A DNA stretch of 64,000 nt. Origin: Closterium sp. Naga37s-1. Its lineage: Eukaryota; Streptophyta; Zygnematophyceae; Desmidiales; Closteriaceae. Shown in pieces: positions 22,999 to 38,969 of this stretch; the stretch's first letter is position 1; each line of letters begins with the position of its first letter. The translations under genes were made by a program, and so were the position numbers. The stretch spans positions 558,001 to 622,000 of the forward strand of contig CANJKZ010000505.1 in the NCBI GenBank assembly GCA_947471745.1, read 5' to 3'. The notes below the pieces were generated by a model. It searched no databases. It saw only the letters and a list, made by a program, of their open reading frames with translations, and was not told the DNA's origin.

Positions 22999-23456
22999 TT
23001 TTTTTTAGCTCCGTTGAATAACCTACTGCATGTGTTGTGCAAAACACATCTTTATTACTCGCTGTTTGCAATCGACTAACGGAAGAGTTCGCGCAGCATT
23101 AGCAGGGGCCCTGCTTTGCTCAGGTTTGCTCTTTCTGCCTCTGCTCCGCGTTTCAAAAGAGACGTCGCACGCTACGATAAAAAGACGTATGTGGGAAGAG
23201 CGAGCACGCAGAATCAACTGCAAATATACGACATGATCGCGAATAAACGAACGGCAATTAGATACGAGAAGTTCCGCTTCTTACAGCGCGCTGCTACAGG
23301 ACGGTATCGTCAGCGAAAACAGATTTGAGAAGGAGAAGAAACGCATACCAGACTGTGCATAAAAATTCGAGGAGAAAAAACATCAGCAAACGAACCAGAG
23401 CCGGGGAAATAAATTAATAAAATTAAAAAACACAGACAATTATTAAGCCAACCTTG
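22998..23456. other. AT-rich 3' flank of the pyrophosphatase-like gene
   Basis: No coding segment supported. The 23380-23450 stretch is A/T-rich and probably holds the gene's 3' untranslated region. Confidence 0.4.
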
Positions 23457-24317
23457 CTAGAGCAGGTTCCCACCTGATTCTTTACACTCGCACAGTCGCA
23501 GCCACTCGCGAATCTCCTCCAGCACTCCTGGCAGCTTCTTGCTCACGTCAGCCACGTCCTGAAGCTCCTTCGCCAGAGGATCGTCGCTCGCCACTGCCAC
23601 GACATTCCACGACACGCACATCGGCGGCCCCGCTTCCGCACCCCCTGCTCCCGCGCCCGAGCCGGCGCCCGCGCTCGGCGACGCTTCTGGCGCGGCTGCA
23701 GCGGAGGACGTTGCGGCGCCGGGTGCGGCGAGGGTGACTACAGCGAAGGCTGCGAGTGGCTTGACGGGGTACACGTCGCCCGGGCGCGCAGCGCGGCGGC
23801 TTATATCGAGGACGTGCAGGGGCCGGGCGTCGTAGTGCAAGCCGCTGAGGTGCTCGTTGGCCGCTGCGGGATCAGCCCATGTCTGCGTGAAAATCCCGAG
23901 GTTCCAGTGGCAATTCTCCGCGAAATGCGCTGGCGCGGCATTGCGCTTCGCGAGGCGAATAGGGTTAAAATTCTCGTCTTGCGCCACTTCGTACGTCGCC
24001 CACGTTCCCCGCGGGGTCACGCAGAGAAACGACAGGCCCGATGGCGGAGGGTGCGCGGAACCGGCGGCTGCGGCGGACGCGGAGGGAGGCGCGGCATTGG
24101 AAGGATACTCGGAGACGTGCAGAGGAATATCGTGCCAGGGGGAGAAAGCGCGGTACTGTGCGTCTAAGAAGAGTATGCGATATAGTAACGTGCCGGAAGG
24201 GCCTACTTCTAGGGTGGTCCACCAAGGGGCCACAGACGAGCTCATGTTGCTGCTGCTGCTGCGGCTAGTGGTGGCGCTGCTGCTGCTGGCGCTGGCGCTA
24301 AACGAGTCTGCTACCAT
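23457..24317 (-). CDS. Soluble inorganic pyrophosphatase-like protein, catalytic site degenerate
   Basis: A single 286-codon exon. Family I pyrophosphatase landmarks in order: PWHDIPLHV (60-68), GTWATYEVAQDENFNPI (104-120), NLGIFTQTWADP (139-150), DARPLHVLDI (163-172), RPGDVYPVKPLAAFAV, WNVVAVASDDPLAKELQDV, then PGVLEEIREWLRL. Fold-forming residues are kept but the active site is not. The usual D-N-D-P-x-D reads D-A-R-P-L-H (D163 kept, R165 and H168 in place of Asp). The Glu before the first strand's Pro is Thr101, the Lys of 'AK.E' is Thr108, the 'KLRF' Arg and 'NYG' Tyr are absent, 'DEGETDWKV' is replaced by an Ala/Gly-rich insert and SWNV, and the terminal 'R.YK' is RLCE. The N terminus is Ser-rich and may be a transit peptide. 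A regulatory or structural pseudoenzyme is inferred; PPi hydrolysis is unlikely. It is intronless, unlike its neighbours. Confidence 0.85.
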   Translation of the reverse strand: MVADSFSASASSSSATTSRSSSSNMSSSVAPWWTTLEVGPSGTLLYRILFLDAQYRAFSPWHDIPLHVSEYPSNAAPPSASAAAAGSAHPPPSGLSFLCVTPRGTWATYEVAQDENFNPIRLAKRNAAPAHFAENCHWNLGIFTQTWADPAAANEHLSGLHYDARPLHVLDISRRAARPGDVYPVKPLAAFAVVTLAAPGAATSSAAAAPEASPSAGAGSGAGAGGAEAGPPMCVSWNVVAVASDDPLAKELQDVADVSKKLPGVLEEIREWLRLCECKESGGNLL

Positions 24318-26692
24318 CGCAGCCTCGCGCTACGACTGCAGCTAACGCGGCGGCTGGTGCGGCGGGTCACGACAAGCCTTCTCCATTCCATGTATCTCTG
24401 TCGACTAGTGCTGGGCTTTCAATGTGTGTGTAGACCTAGTTCGCGAGCTAGCAGATAGAGATAGTGGTTCAATGTGTGTAAGCTGGGCACGGGAGGGGCG
24501 TGAATGTCGACTCGATGCTCTCTAGTCAACTCGATGAACCCTAGGCAGGAGCAAACGCCCCCCCGGTTTGTGCCAGAACGTTTTGCTCTTGGTGTGGCAA
24601 AACGGATGCTTGCCAGGTGAGGACCAGCAGAGGCGAGCAGGGTGAATGGACGGCATGATTGGGGAGGGAAATGGGATGTGATGGGGTGGATGGGAGGGAA
24701 CAGCGAGCCAAGTCAAGGGGGGTGGTGGTGGCGGTGGGTGGGGCGTTTTTTCCACATTCGGCGTGCTGTGCTGCTCTGTTCTACTGGTGCTGCAGGGGGT
24801 GCACTGCAGTGCAGTCCCCTCCCTCCCTGCCCCTCCTCTCCCCTCCCCTCCCATCGCCTCCCCTCTACATTGCTAGCGCTCCGCCTTTCCGCTTATTTGC
24901 ACTGTTCACTGTTCTTCCCAAACTAACTGACCGACCACCTTCCACTTTCCCCAAGTCTACGGCCCCGCCGCGCTGCTATTCCAGTTTCCGCCGCAGACGG
25001 CTACTGCAAGTTGGGGAGGGGGGAGGGGGGAAGGTTGGTGGGGCAGCTTGGCGGTGGGACCGTGCGCCTCACCAGAAAACGCCTTGCTTTAGACTGCCTT
25101 TAGAGAGGGGTGGGCGGAAGGAGGGGGGGAAAGGGGAGAGGGCGGCGGTGGAACGAACTGAGGAAGAGGCAGAGGCGCAGTCTTCGCTACTACTTGGGGC
25201 GCTGCCTTTCGATATTGGAACAGGGAAAAAGGGGAGGTAGAGCCGTGACGTGCAGGGAAAAAGGGGAACCCAAGTCGGGTTTGGGGAGCTTGTTCGGAAT
25301 GCAGGTTTGCGAAGCCAACAGTGCGAGAGGCAAAACCAGTTCGGTGCTTTTCGCAACATCATGTAGGCGCAGCGAAACAAGTTCACGAGGAAGTGTCGCA
25401 AACTACAAAACGCACACCATCCCTGCTGGACGTGGCGGAAAACTCGCCAAAAGCAGGCGACGCGGAAGCGAAGCGTGCACGACTCTTGCTCTGAAACTGG
25501 ATACATGAAATGATGATATGCTTACAACCCAAACCTCAATGTTCATTTCAAGTGCAAGTTTTGTGAGAGGATCCATTTAAAATGTCACACATCAGTTTGT
25601 TTTCAGAACTCATTCGTACAGTTAAATTCTATTAATACAAATCAAGAATTTAAATGACACTTGATTTCTACTTTCTATACTATCTCTTAAGTACGATTGC
25701 TGTGTTTTAGGCATTTCCAACTTTAGATGAATGAACTGGAGAAATAAGGTGTATGCTAGGAACTGAATTAGGGTACACTTAGTAACAGGCAGGGCAACAG
25801 TGAATAAATGAAGTGCCAGCCAGCGAAGTCCTAGGCGAAACAATGAGTAATCTTAGTTGACGAGGACCTCGGAGGCACTTGTGTGAATACGCACTTCACG
25901 AATGACGGGGCGGTTTTACCACCCCATCAAGAGGGCCCTCCCCGAGTAATTCGGCGTACCTGGACAGGCGCTTCTGATGAAACCGCATTTCTGGCCTGGT
26001 GAAAGGTGAGAAGTGGGCGTAAGACCAAGGCCCCATTCAGAACGGAAAGTCAGGGTTCAGGTTTTGAGAAAATGCCGTCAGACTAGGCCCACGGGATCGA
26101 GGTTTTGTTCGTAACAGAGTCGCATCTGACCATGGCTGATTTCCAGTTCGTCTTATTTGATGGACTTAGAGAGCGAGAGCGAAAAATTCGCGCTTGTCCA
26201 GATGCTCAGTTCGCGAATTTCTGGCGCTTCGGTTCATAATTGCTTCCAGCCCCAGCCCGAAAGTGGAGGCAGGTGGGCGTCAGCTCTGAATGGTGACCAA
26301 TATTCTATGCCACGTGGCCCCTCATCCGCTCCTCGATCTCGTACTCTCCGGGACAGCACAGCACTATTTCTGAAATACCTGTTCGACGATCCAGATCTCA
26401 CTTCCATTTTTCACTCAACAGGCAGCTGATGATCGGCCCGCCAACAGCCCAGCCAACCACCAGCGTCCGCGCAACCTCGACACCATCAGCATCTTAACCG
26501 ACTTCAATTCATCCTGAACCATCCGAACCGCTTATTGTGCTGCAGTTTTGACCCCGAACCACCTCGAGGTTTGCATGTAAGCAGGCATTTCAAGAGCTTC
26601 ATTTCATTGAAGTTTTGGTTGCTTGGTTGCCCAACTTCTTTCACACTCAAGCTGGTGTGATCTGACAGCCTCGACTCCACGACTCGGAAAGC
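24318..26692. promoter_or_regulatory. 2.4-kb divergent intergenic region (PPase-like / ATP sulfurylase)
   Basis: The two start codons face away from each other across this region, so it must contain both promoters. No coding exon was recognised; the open frame on the minus strand at 25069-25506 has no family features. The 25510-25830 part is AT-rich. No specific binding site can be named from sequence alone. Confidence 0.4.
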
Positions 26693-30290
<3,598 letters not shown>

Positions 30291-30703
30291 ACGGGCTGTG
30301 GTTGAGTGCATGGATAAAGAAGTACGGTACCTAGGATGATGGATTGGGTTGGAGGAGGAACAGCTGGAAGGGTTTAACGAGGATGGGTTGCTGTGGTGAC
30401 GATTTGTGCGGAGGAGAATGTGCGATCAGGTTTCTGAAGAGCGGTCTACATCATTCCCCTCTTGACAGTGGTGATTCCAAGATCGGGCTGTTTTTTTTCT
30501 ACCTTTCCAGATTGTAGCTGAAGTGAAGTTGTCTAGAAGATCGTTCGTTGCACTAAGCTATTGCAAATGGTCAAGTAAAGCCAGATGAGTTAATTGATTG
30601 AAAACTTTCTCATATGGTCACTACCGGTCTGGGCTATTTGTGTGAAAAACATCTGGTAATGCTCTAACGCTGTAATCCAATTGGGGGGACCCTACCCTAC
30701 CAC
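30291..30703 (+). other. ATP sulfurylase 3' flank
   Basis: Probable 3' UTR and downstream sequence. AT content rises toward 30600. No further exon and no second gene were seen before the hAT-type element. Confidence 0.4.
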
Positions 30704-31350
30704 CAGGGTCCTCGCTAGGATTTGAACCCCCCTGATGCGTCAGACGGGCCCTTCGGGCCCGTCTGATGCATCAGATATTTCGCCTTTGCGTGTCTGATGC
30801 ATCAGAAATTTCAAAAGAACTTGTCTGACCAATTAAAATAGAGTTTCTAGCGTGTAGATGCACGTGGGATAACAAGGTGAGTCTGACTTTTCTGGACCTT
30901 TCACATTCATTCGCTGTACAAACTGGTGTGATTCGCACTTCACTGGTCTCAGCAAAATCACCCTAACACGGCAGATTCGCCCTGTCAGAGCACAAAATAT
31001 TCGCCCAATCAGAGCAAATTTGCTCTGACACGGCAGATTCGCGACGTCAGAGCGCAACATGTTCATCCAATCATAGAAAACTCGTCCTGACACAACATTT
31101 GGCAAATTTACAGGCGCGACTCGGGAAAACGGGGATTGAGACACAAGTGTCCCCGCAGGAATGTGCCCTAACATGTTTCGATTTCAGACGAAACATATAT
31201 TACATTTCTGATGAATCAGATGAAGACAAAAATTCATTTCTACTCAATCAGATGAAAAAATAAATCATTCCTTGAAAATCAGATTAACTGGAAAAAAATC
31301 GTCTGGAAACTAAGACAAACAGACAAAAATGTCTGATGTCGAGGACCCTG
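30704..31350. mobile_element. Non-autonomous hAT-type element (MITE), 647 bp
   Basis: The ends are exact 11-bp inverted repeats, CAGGGTCCTCG at 30704 and CGAGGACCCTG ending at 31350. They are flanked by a perfect 8-bp duplication, CCTACCAC (30696-30703 and 31351-31358), which is diagnostic of hAT insertion. The interior has no transposase frame but contains many copies of CTGATGCATCAG/GTCTGA-type motifs near both ends and a strong hairpin at 30733-30773 (19-bp arms, 3-nt loop, one mismatch). Its termini differ from those of the autonomous hAT at 55719, so another transposase must have mobilised it. Confidence 0.92.
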
Positions 31351-31358
31351 CCTACCAC

Positions 31359-31965
31359 CCACCCACCCACCCAGCTATGAGTTTGTGCGACGCATAATGA
31401 ACGTCCTTGTGTGATTGGATTGGATTGGATACAGCTGTGCAAGAAAGCCACTCTCTCTACCATAACGTACGGCACATACTACGTCTGCTCTTATGCGGCA
31501 AAATGCTGGCTGGCATACCAGTACCTACCATACTGTAATTGGGTGGGATATGAAATGGCCCGTTACCCGTACCCCAATTCCGCACACGGTCACAGCGTCA
31601 GACCTCCGCCGACCGGAGTCAAGGTGATAATGAAGGGGTTGGAGTGTAGTGTACCTCTTCATTCACCCTAGACTGATTACCGCCAAACTGGGAAGTATGG
31701 TACACGTATGCTTGTATGCCCAGCCCAGTAACTTCAGAATACCCGTAAAAACACTGGTATTCATGCAATGTAAGTCATGGGTGTTGTTACTGTATGCTAT
31801 GTAAGGCAAAGTAAGGCATGTCTGCTATGCTACTGTATGCTTGTCCATACGTACCTACCTACCTAGTGTCCAATTACCAGCTTATAGAACAACATTCAGT
31901 AGTCATGCAATCCCATGTCATCCCAAGCCATGTCAGGGCATGTCACACCATGTCATGTCAGCATG
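31359..31965. other. Spacer with short degenerate repeats
   Basis: Contains a short CCAC-type run, GGATTGGATTGGAT, CCTACCTACCTA, and a cluster of CATGTCA-like heptamers at 31910-31970 that runs up to the last exon of the next minus-strand gene. No gene seen. Confidence 0.45.
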
Positions 31966-34034
31966 TCACTCCTCTAGATAGAACCCTGTGATTCTGTGGA
32001 CTGCCGGCCACTCGTTGATGATGTCAGGAGGGGACTCACCCACCTGCAGCAGCACAGCAGGAGGGCAGAGGGGCGAGCAAGGGTGGGGAGGGGTGGGTCC
32101 ACTGTAGGAATCATGGGGCGCGTGTGAGAGGGAATAACTAGGTACAATCATGAAGAGTGCGAGGGGGACCATGGGGGGTGGGAGGGGAAAGTTGTGGGGA
32201 GCGTGAGAGGGAAGATTATGGGGATGTGTGAGAAAAAAAGGTAATGACGTGTGTGAGGGAAAAAAAAGGGGGTGTGAGGGAAAATCTTGGGGGGTGAGGG
32301 ACAATCATGCGGATTGAGGGATATTCATGGGGGTCATAAGAAGGACACACAGGATCCTCTTCACATGCTGTCACATCACCATAAACCACAAGCTGACACC
32401 TACCAATGCGATGCCCAAAGCATCTTTGGGGCCCCTCGGTTTGGCAGCAAGGGGTGAGGCAAAGCAGTCCTTGGTACGGGGAGCAGCAGGGGTTGCACAG
32501 GCAGGTGGTGCAGCAGCAGAAGCAGGACAAGGAGAGGAGGCAGGAGGAGGACGAGGGGAGGCAGGAGCTGGAGGAGGAGGAAGAAGGCCAGAAGCAGTGG
32601 CAGCGGCAGATGCAAGTGCAGGCTCAGCGGCAGGAGCTGAATCAGGCTCAGGTGCAGGTGCAGGTGCAAGTGCAGGGGTGTCAATGGAAGCTGAAGTGGG
32701 GGCAGCGGCAACAGCAGCAGGGCTGAGTGTCCACGGGGATGGAATAGCCGAGATGCTCTGAGAGGCCGTGGTGGGTGCAGTGGGGGTGGGCGTTGTAGGG
32801 GTGGGTGCTGACGGGGCTGCTAGTCGCGCTGGTTGAAGGTGGTGGGTGGGTGGATTTTGGTGGGCGCATGGTGTTTGGCCGATGGATGGTATGTTGAGGG
32901 CTGTTGGCAATGCTGTAGCCTGTGAGATTAGGTGAGGGTTTCCCTGGGAGAGAGGCTCATGAGGCAGAGTTGAAAGGGTGGATATAAGTGGGGGAGGGAG
33001 CACCACCAGAGCATCACCCTCTCCTTCATCCCTTGCACTTGCTGCTCCTGCCAGTGCTGCTGTAACCACTCCTGCTACTGCTGCTACTGGCGATGTCGCT
33101 GCTGCTGCCGATGCTGCTGCTGTTGTTAATACTTCTCCTCCTGCTATTGTAGCTGCTGCGTTACAGTCCCCTCCTGTCACCCCCAGCTTCATCACTCCAA
33201 CGACTCCTGCCATTAACCCCCCAGCCGCCATAAGAATCCCTGCCTTGGGCTCCTCGTCACCCAATGCACTCTTGCTCTCCTCGTCACCCCGTGCACTCTT
33301 GCTCTCCTCAACTGCCAATGCACCCTTGCTCTCCTTACCCTCAGTATCAGCTCTACCATCCACTCCACGACTGCCACTGGCGTTGCAACCATCACTACGG
33401 CCCTTATCAGCACCACAGGATAAACCATCCGCATCCACACTACCACAGGGATACTCACCACCACCATCGCTCTTAGCCGCCTCCGCACCACCACCCTCAC
33501 CACCAGTAAGCCTCTCACAGCCGCCTGTGCCTGTGCCTGCCCCCCTGCCTGTCCCTGTGCCTGTCCCTGTGCCCTTGCCTTTCCTTTTCCCTCGTGGAGC
33601 TCCTTTGATTAATTTCTCAATATCCGAAGAATCTTCTAATCTTGACCCTGATCGTTGTTGCCCCGTGCTCCCTCCTTTTCCACCCCTTCCTCTCCCTCTT
33701 GCCCTCACACTTCCTCCTCCCCTTCCGCCCCCACCTTCCTCCTCAGTCAAACGTTCTTCCTGCACCGCACCAGTTTTTGTAGCAGCAGTAGCAGCAGCGG
33801 TAGCAGCAGGTGTAGCAGCAGGAGAAGAAGAAGAAGCAGAACGAGCAGCAACACGAGCACTGGCACGGGTAACAGGAGCAGTGGCAGAAGCAGCAGCAAT
33901 AGCAGCAGCGGCAGCTGCAGCAGCAGCAGCACGTGCAGCAGCACGAGTAACATGAGGAAGAGGAGGAGAAGGAGAAGGAGAAGGAGAAGGAGAAAGAGAA
34001 GGAGCAGGGGCAGGGGCAAGGGCAGGAGCAGGGC

Positions 34035-34120
<86 letters not shown>

Positions 34121-34225
34121 AGAGCAGGAGCAGCATCAACAGCAGCTAGAGGGCAAGACACAATAGGAGAGGCAGAAGGAAAAGCAGAAACAGCAGCAGG
34201 AGGAGCTGAGATAGCAGCATCAGCA

Positions 34226-34259
<34 letters not shown>

Positions 34260-36282
34260 GAGCTGCTTCTATCCCGGTAGTGCAAGCTGCACGGGGGAGT
34301 AGATGAGGAAGGGATGACTGGGGACCCAGCGCAGGGAAGATGGGCCTTGATTCATCTAGGCGCTGCTGCGAGCCACATGCTGGGAAAACGCCATGTTGCT
34401 GCTGCACCTGCTCCCTTGCTCCTCCTGCTGCTCTGGTATCACCAGCTGCTGCCACCGCACCTGCAGCTACCACCCCTGTTCCTGCCGCTGCTACCGCCGC
34501 TAAACTCCCCTCCCTTGCCACTCCGACAGTCCTCTCCCCGCCCACCCTGTTCCAACCAGAAGGCAAGCTGAACCCAGAGAGAGGGTTGCAGAAGGGAAGG
34601 TATGGGAGGGGGCAGGAAGGATGGGTAGAACCTGTGTTCCCAGGCATGGTTGGGAGTAGCGGCCAGGGCATGTGCATGGTAAGGCTGGGAGGAGCTTGGG
34701 GGGGTATGAGGGAAGCGGGTGGGAGAGTGCGAGTTAAGGATTTGATGGCTTGGGACAGTGTAGCTGGTGGTTTCACGGATGGTGGTGGCATGGCTACTGT
34801 GGCATGTGCTTTAGCGGTGCCAGACGCTGCTCCTGTCGGCAATGCACTTTGGGCTGCTGCTTGCATCGCTCCTGAGAGCGGTGCTGCTTGCACTGCTGCT
34901 GCTGTCTGTCCCCGTGCCTGTGCATGTGCTTGTACTGGTGCGCCTGACAGGGGTGCTGTGGTTGCTGCTGCAGGGGGAAAGCGCAGAGGCACATTCCTAT
35001 GAGCAGCAGGCGAAGGCACAGGGCGATGGCTTTGAAAGAGGAGAGAGCGCAGCACATCGGGGGGCAGGGACTGGAAGTTAGGAAAGGAAGGGGGGATAAG
35101 AGGGTTATGGTAACGAGGCTGGTATGGGTCCATGCTGGGGGCAGGAAGGAGAGTCCTGTGGTTTGACTCTGTGTGGACTGGGTGTGGTGGGGGGATGTGA
35201 GGGGCGTGGTGTGGAGGCATGTTGGTGGTGGGGAGAGGAGGTAGTAGTAGGGGAGATGGTGCTACAGTCAATGCCTCAGTTCCTGCTTGTTCCGCCCGTG
35301 TCTGCACCTGTTGCTGCGGGTGCTGCTGCTCCTGCCTCGTCCCGTCACATGCCGCACTCGACTCACCTCCCTCACACCTCCCACTCCCACCACCAGCCGT
35401 TGCCCTTTCACCCGCACCCTCGTCCCTTCCTCCTACCGCCCCCCCGACCGAAACCTCTCCTCTCCCTGCTGCTGCTCCTTCCGCCACCACTCTTCTCTCT
35501 CCTCCACCCCCCCCACCCTCCACCACACATGCCATGGCAGTTACCACCGGTCTCACATACGGCCTCCCCCTTGCTGCAGTCAGATCAGCAGCCAGGAAAT
35601 CCAGAGCGAGGGGAGTACCATCACCACGACACAGGCTCGAGCACTCCCCTTTGTGGCCCGAGCACTTCCCTTCGCGGCTCCTGCTCTCTCCTGTGAGGCT
35701 CAGATTTTCAGCAGCCAGTGTGCAGCACGGAAGCAGGGTGGTTGACGCAGGCGGGCACAGAGCAGTGACAGTGGTAGGAGAAGGAGCAGGAGCAGGAGTG
35801 GTGGCAGGAGCAGTGGCAGGAGCCGGAAGAGGAGCAGGGGCAGAAGGATCAGGGGTAGATGCAGGAGCACTAGCACTGGTAGAAACAGAGGTGGTCGCAG
35901 GGGCAGAGGCAGTAGTGTCAGCAATTGCAGCAGTGGCAGGGATACGAGCACCTGTTGGGGCTTCAGCGGGTGGAGCAACCACAGCAGCACCAGCGGCTTC
36001 TGTACCAGCAGACTGACCCTTGGTGCATGAGAAAACAGCAGGCAGCGTTGCAGCCACAGCAGCAACATCTGCTGCTGTTGAAGGGACAGAATTGGCCGTG
36101 GTTGCAGGTGGAGCGACTGCAGCTGCAGGTGCCGTGACGGCAGCTGCGGTAGGGGTGCTTTCAGAGTTGACAGCAAGGGTGACTGCTGGGGATAGCAGTG
36201 AAAGAGAGCAGGACGGGGTGCTTTCCACCGCATGACAGCTGCTCGAAACAGTTTCACCAGGAGCCAATGCCACCGCCGCCAC

Positions 36283-36326
<44 letters not shown>

Positions 36327-37609
36327 CCAATGCTGCTGTTGTTGCTGACGTGTCAGCAGTCGCCCCCACCACCACTGCGTCCCTCGGAACGCTGCCTTCG
36401 TCAGTCGGCTCACCCACCTGCTTCTCACCCACCTGCTTCTCACCCACCTGCTTCTCACCCACCTGCTTCTCACCCACCTGCTTCTCACCCACGTCCTTCT
36501 CACCCACGTCCTTCTCACCCACGTCCTTCTCACCCACGTCCTTCTCACCCACGTCCTTCTCACCCACGTCCTTCTCACCCACCTGCTTCTCACCCACGTC
36601 CTTCTCACCCACGTCCTTCTCACCCACGTCCTTCTCACCCATCCGCCCCTCATCCATTGCCACCTGATCCGGGGCAGCAAGCTCCACCGCCCCCATCACC
36701 GCCACCAATGCTGCGTGCTGTTCACTGCTTTCTCTCCCCCCATCGCGTTCCTGTTGGCCCCCCACCTGCTGCCCGCGCCCGTTAACAATTGCCCTGTCAT
36801 CCTTCCTGCCTTCCGTCAAAAGACCTGCCCTTTGATCTGACTCGACTTTCACATGTGTGCTCTGCTTCGCATCTTCCCCCGTTGACCCCTCTGCTGCTAG
36901 CTCGTCACCATTACCCTCCGCCACTGCTCCCTCCGCCACTGCTCCCTCATGCCCCCCTGCATCCCTCCCATTAGTGTCACCCTTGCACCCCCCCCTGCTG
37001 CTGACACCGCCTCCTCCTGCTTCCCCTGCCTTTCGCAATGCCACCTCAGCTTCTGCCAGTTCCTCTACCCTAATTCCATCTCCCAAGCCTCCACCTGCTG
37101 CAAGCAACCACACATGCCCACCACCAGTTCCCACTGCTTTCCTCACAGGTCCTTCCGTTTCCCCTCTCCCTCTCCCTCTCCCTCTCCCTCTCCCTGTCCC
37201 ACCCTCTACAGCATCTTCACAGACTGAGTTCTCCAGCTCGGCATCTCTTTCCAGTGCGTGCACAGGCAGGCCAGCGGCCAGAGAAGCAAGAGCAGCAACA
37301 GCCTCTGGTGAGGTTGCAGGGGTACGCGTGAGGGCAGCTAGAGGGGATGCACCTGCTGCCGCTGTTGATCTGCAAGCAGGGGATCCAGGGGCATGGGTGG
37401 CCAATGTTGCAAGAACCTGCGCTGGTAGAGGCGACCGTCCTGCTGCAGGTGCTGCTGTGGTTGTTGCTACTGGTGCTGCTACTGCTGGTTCTGCTGCCGC
37501 TGGTGCTGCTGCCGCTGCTGCTGCTGCCAGATTATTTGCAGGTACAGCGTTTCCTTTTTGTGATGTGAGAGGCTTTGCTGGATAAGGCATGCCAGATGAT
37601 TCTGCAGCA

Positions 37610-37646
<37 letters not shown>

Positions 37647-38936
37647 GTGGTGGTGGTGGCAGCAGTGGTTGCAGCAAGGGCGTGCACTGAGCCAAGACGG
37701 CTTCCAAGATGCGATGGGCTGAACATACAAGCACAAGGGGGAGGCAGGGGAGGGAGGCAGGGGGGGCATGCTATGAACAACGAGCAGTGAGCAAGTGAGG
37801 CAGGCCGGATCAGAGTGCACGTGTGCAGCATGCTCTGCAGGGAAAAGTGGTGGAAGAGAAGTGATGGAGCCTGGAGGCTCCCCCTGCACCCTTTTGTTCG
37901 TCTCCCCTTTTTCCCACCCTCACTTCTTTTCCAGTGGTGGAAGAGAGAAGTGATGGAGCCTGGAGGGTGGGTAAAGGGGGGAGACGAACAAAGATGCATA
38001 TCCAGAGGGAAGGAAACACGTGAATTATTGAAAACATCCTTTTATTTTGCATAATTGGACAAGCGGCATGCTCAATACCCCGCCACTGCAACTCCTGTGC
38101 ATACCTGCAGTTGAGCCTGCCCCTGAAACTCCTTCCAGGCACCTCCTGAGCCCACCAGCTTCGTGCTCTCCCCCGCCTGCCCCTCTCAACCCTCCCAGCA
38201 GCGCCTGCAGCAGGGTGTCTTGAGGCAGCGCCCTCACCAGGTCCGCCACCTGCCCTACCAATGCCTCCTCCACCTCCCTCTCCACCCTCTCCCGCTCACA
38301 CCGCATCTGCTCTTCCTTCTCCCCCTGCTGCTGCTGGCCCTGCTGCTCTGTAGGCACATCTGCTGCTGCTGCTGCAGCTGGTGTGGCGATTGCTCCTGGA
38401 ACTGGAACAGCAACAGCAGGTGCTGCTGGTGCTGCTGCTGCTGGCATGCGGCTTGTGCCTGTGGCTGCGGTGGGAATCTGCAGGCATTCCTGCATGAGGC
38501 GAGTGAAGGTCATATCTGCAGCACAACAGGGGCAAGGCAGAGAAAGAGTTGAGCGGCAGACACAAGGTGAGGGTCTTGGGTTTTCGTTTCATGAAGGTTA
38601 AGATAGATGCAGCATGTGCGGAGAAGAGCCGCACATGCATGATAACACAGCAAGAACGGTATAACATCTGAGGCGCCCTCAAATCATAAGGCGAAGTTTG
38701 AGGCATCTCAGAAGAAGTGACACAGCACGGTATGGCACAGCCATCGGAGCAACATACCAGGAGGGAGGACGTGATAAGGCACGCCTGGTGCAGGCTGCAA
38801 GGGTGGTCCAAACGCAGGAGTTCCAGTAGTTCCGAACGTGCCAGCAGTGGCAGCAGTACCAGCAGCGCCAGCAGCAGTGCCTCTGCACACAGTGGCGGTG
38901 CCAAACAAGGCATACTGCTCCACCAACGGTAGCAAC

Positions 38937-38969
<33 letters not shown>

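Noticed and set aside
25069-25506. 145-codon minus-strand frame between the PPase-like and sulfurylase genes
   Set aside because: Cys- and Phe-rich composition without any recognisable domain or partner exon.
33747-34139. Poly-Leu membrane protein on the minus strand
   Set aside because: An alternative-frame reading of the CTG/GCAGGA repeats inside the giant exon of the PWWP-PHD-GNAT gene.
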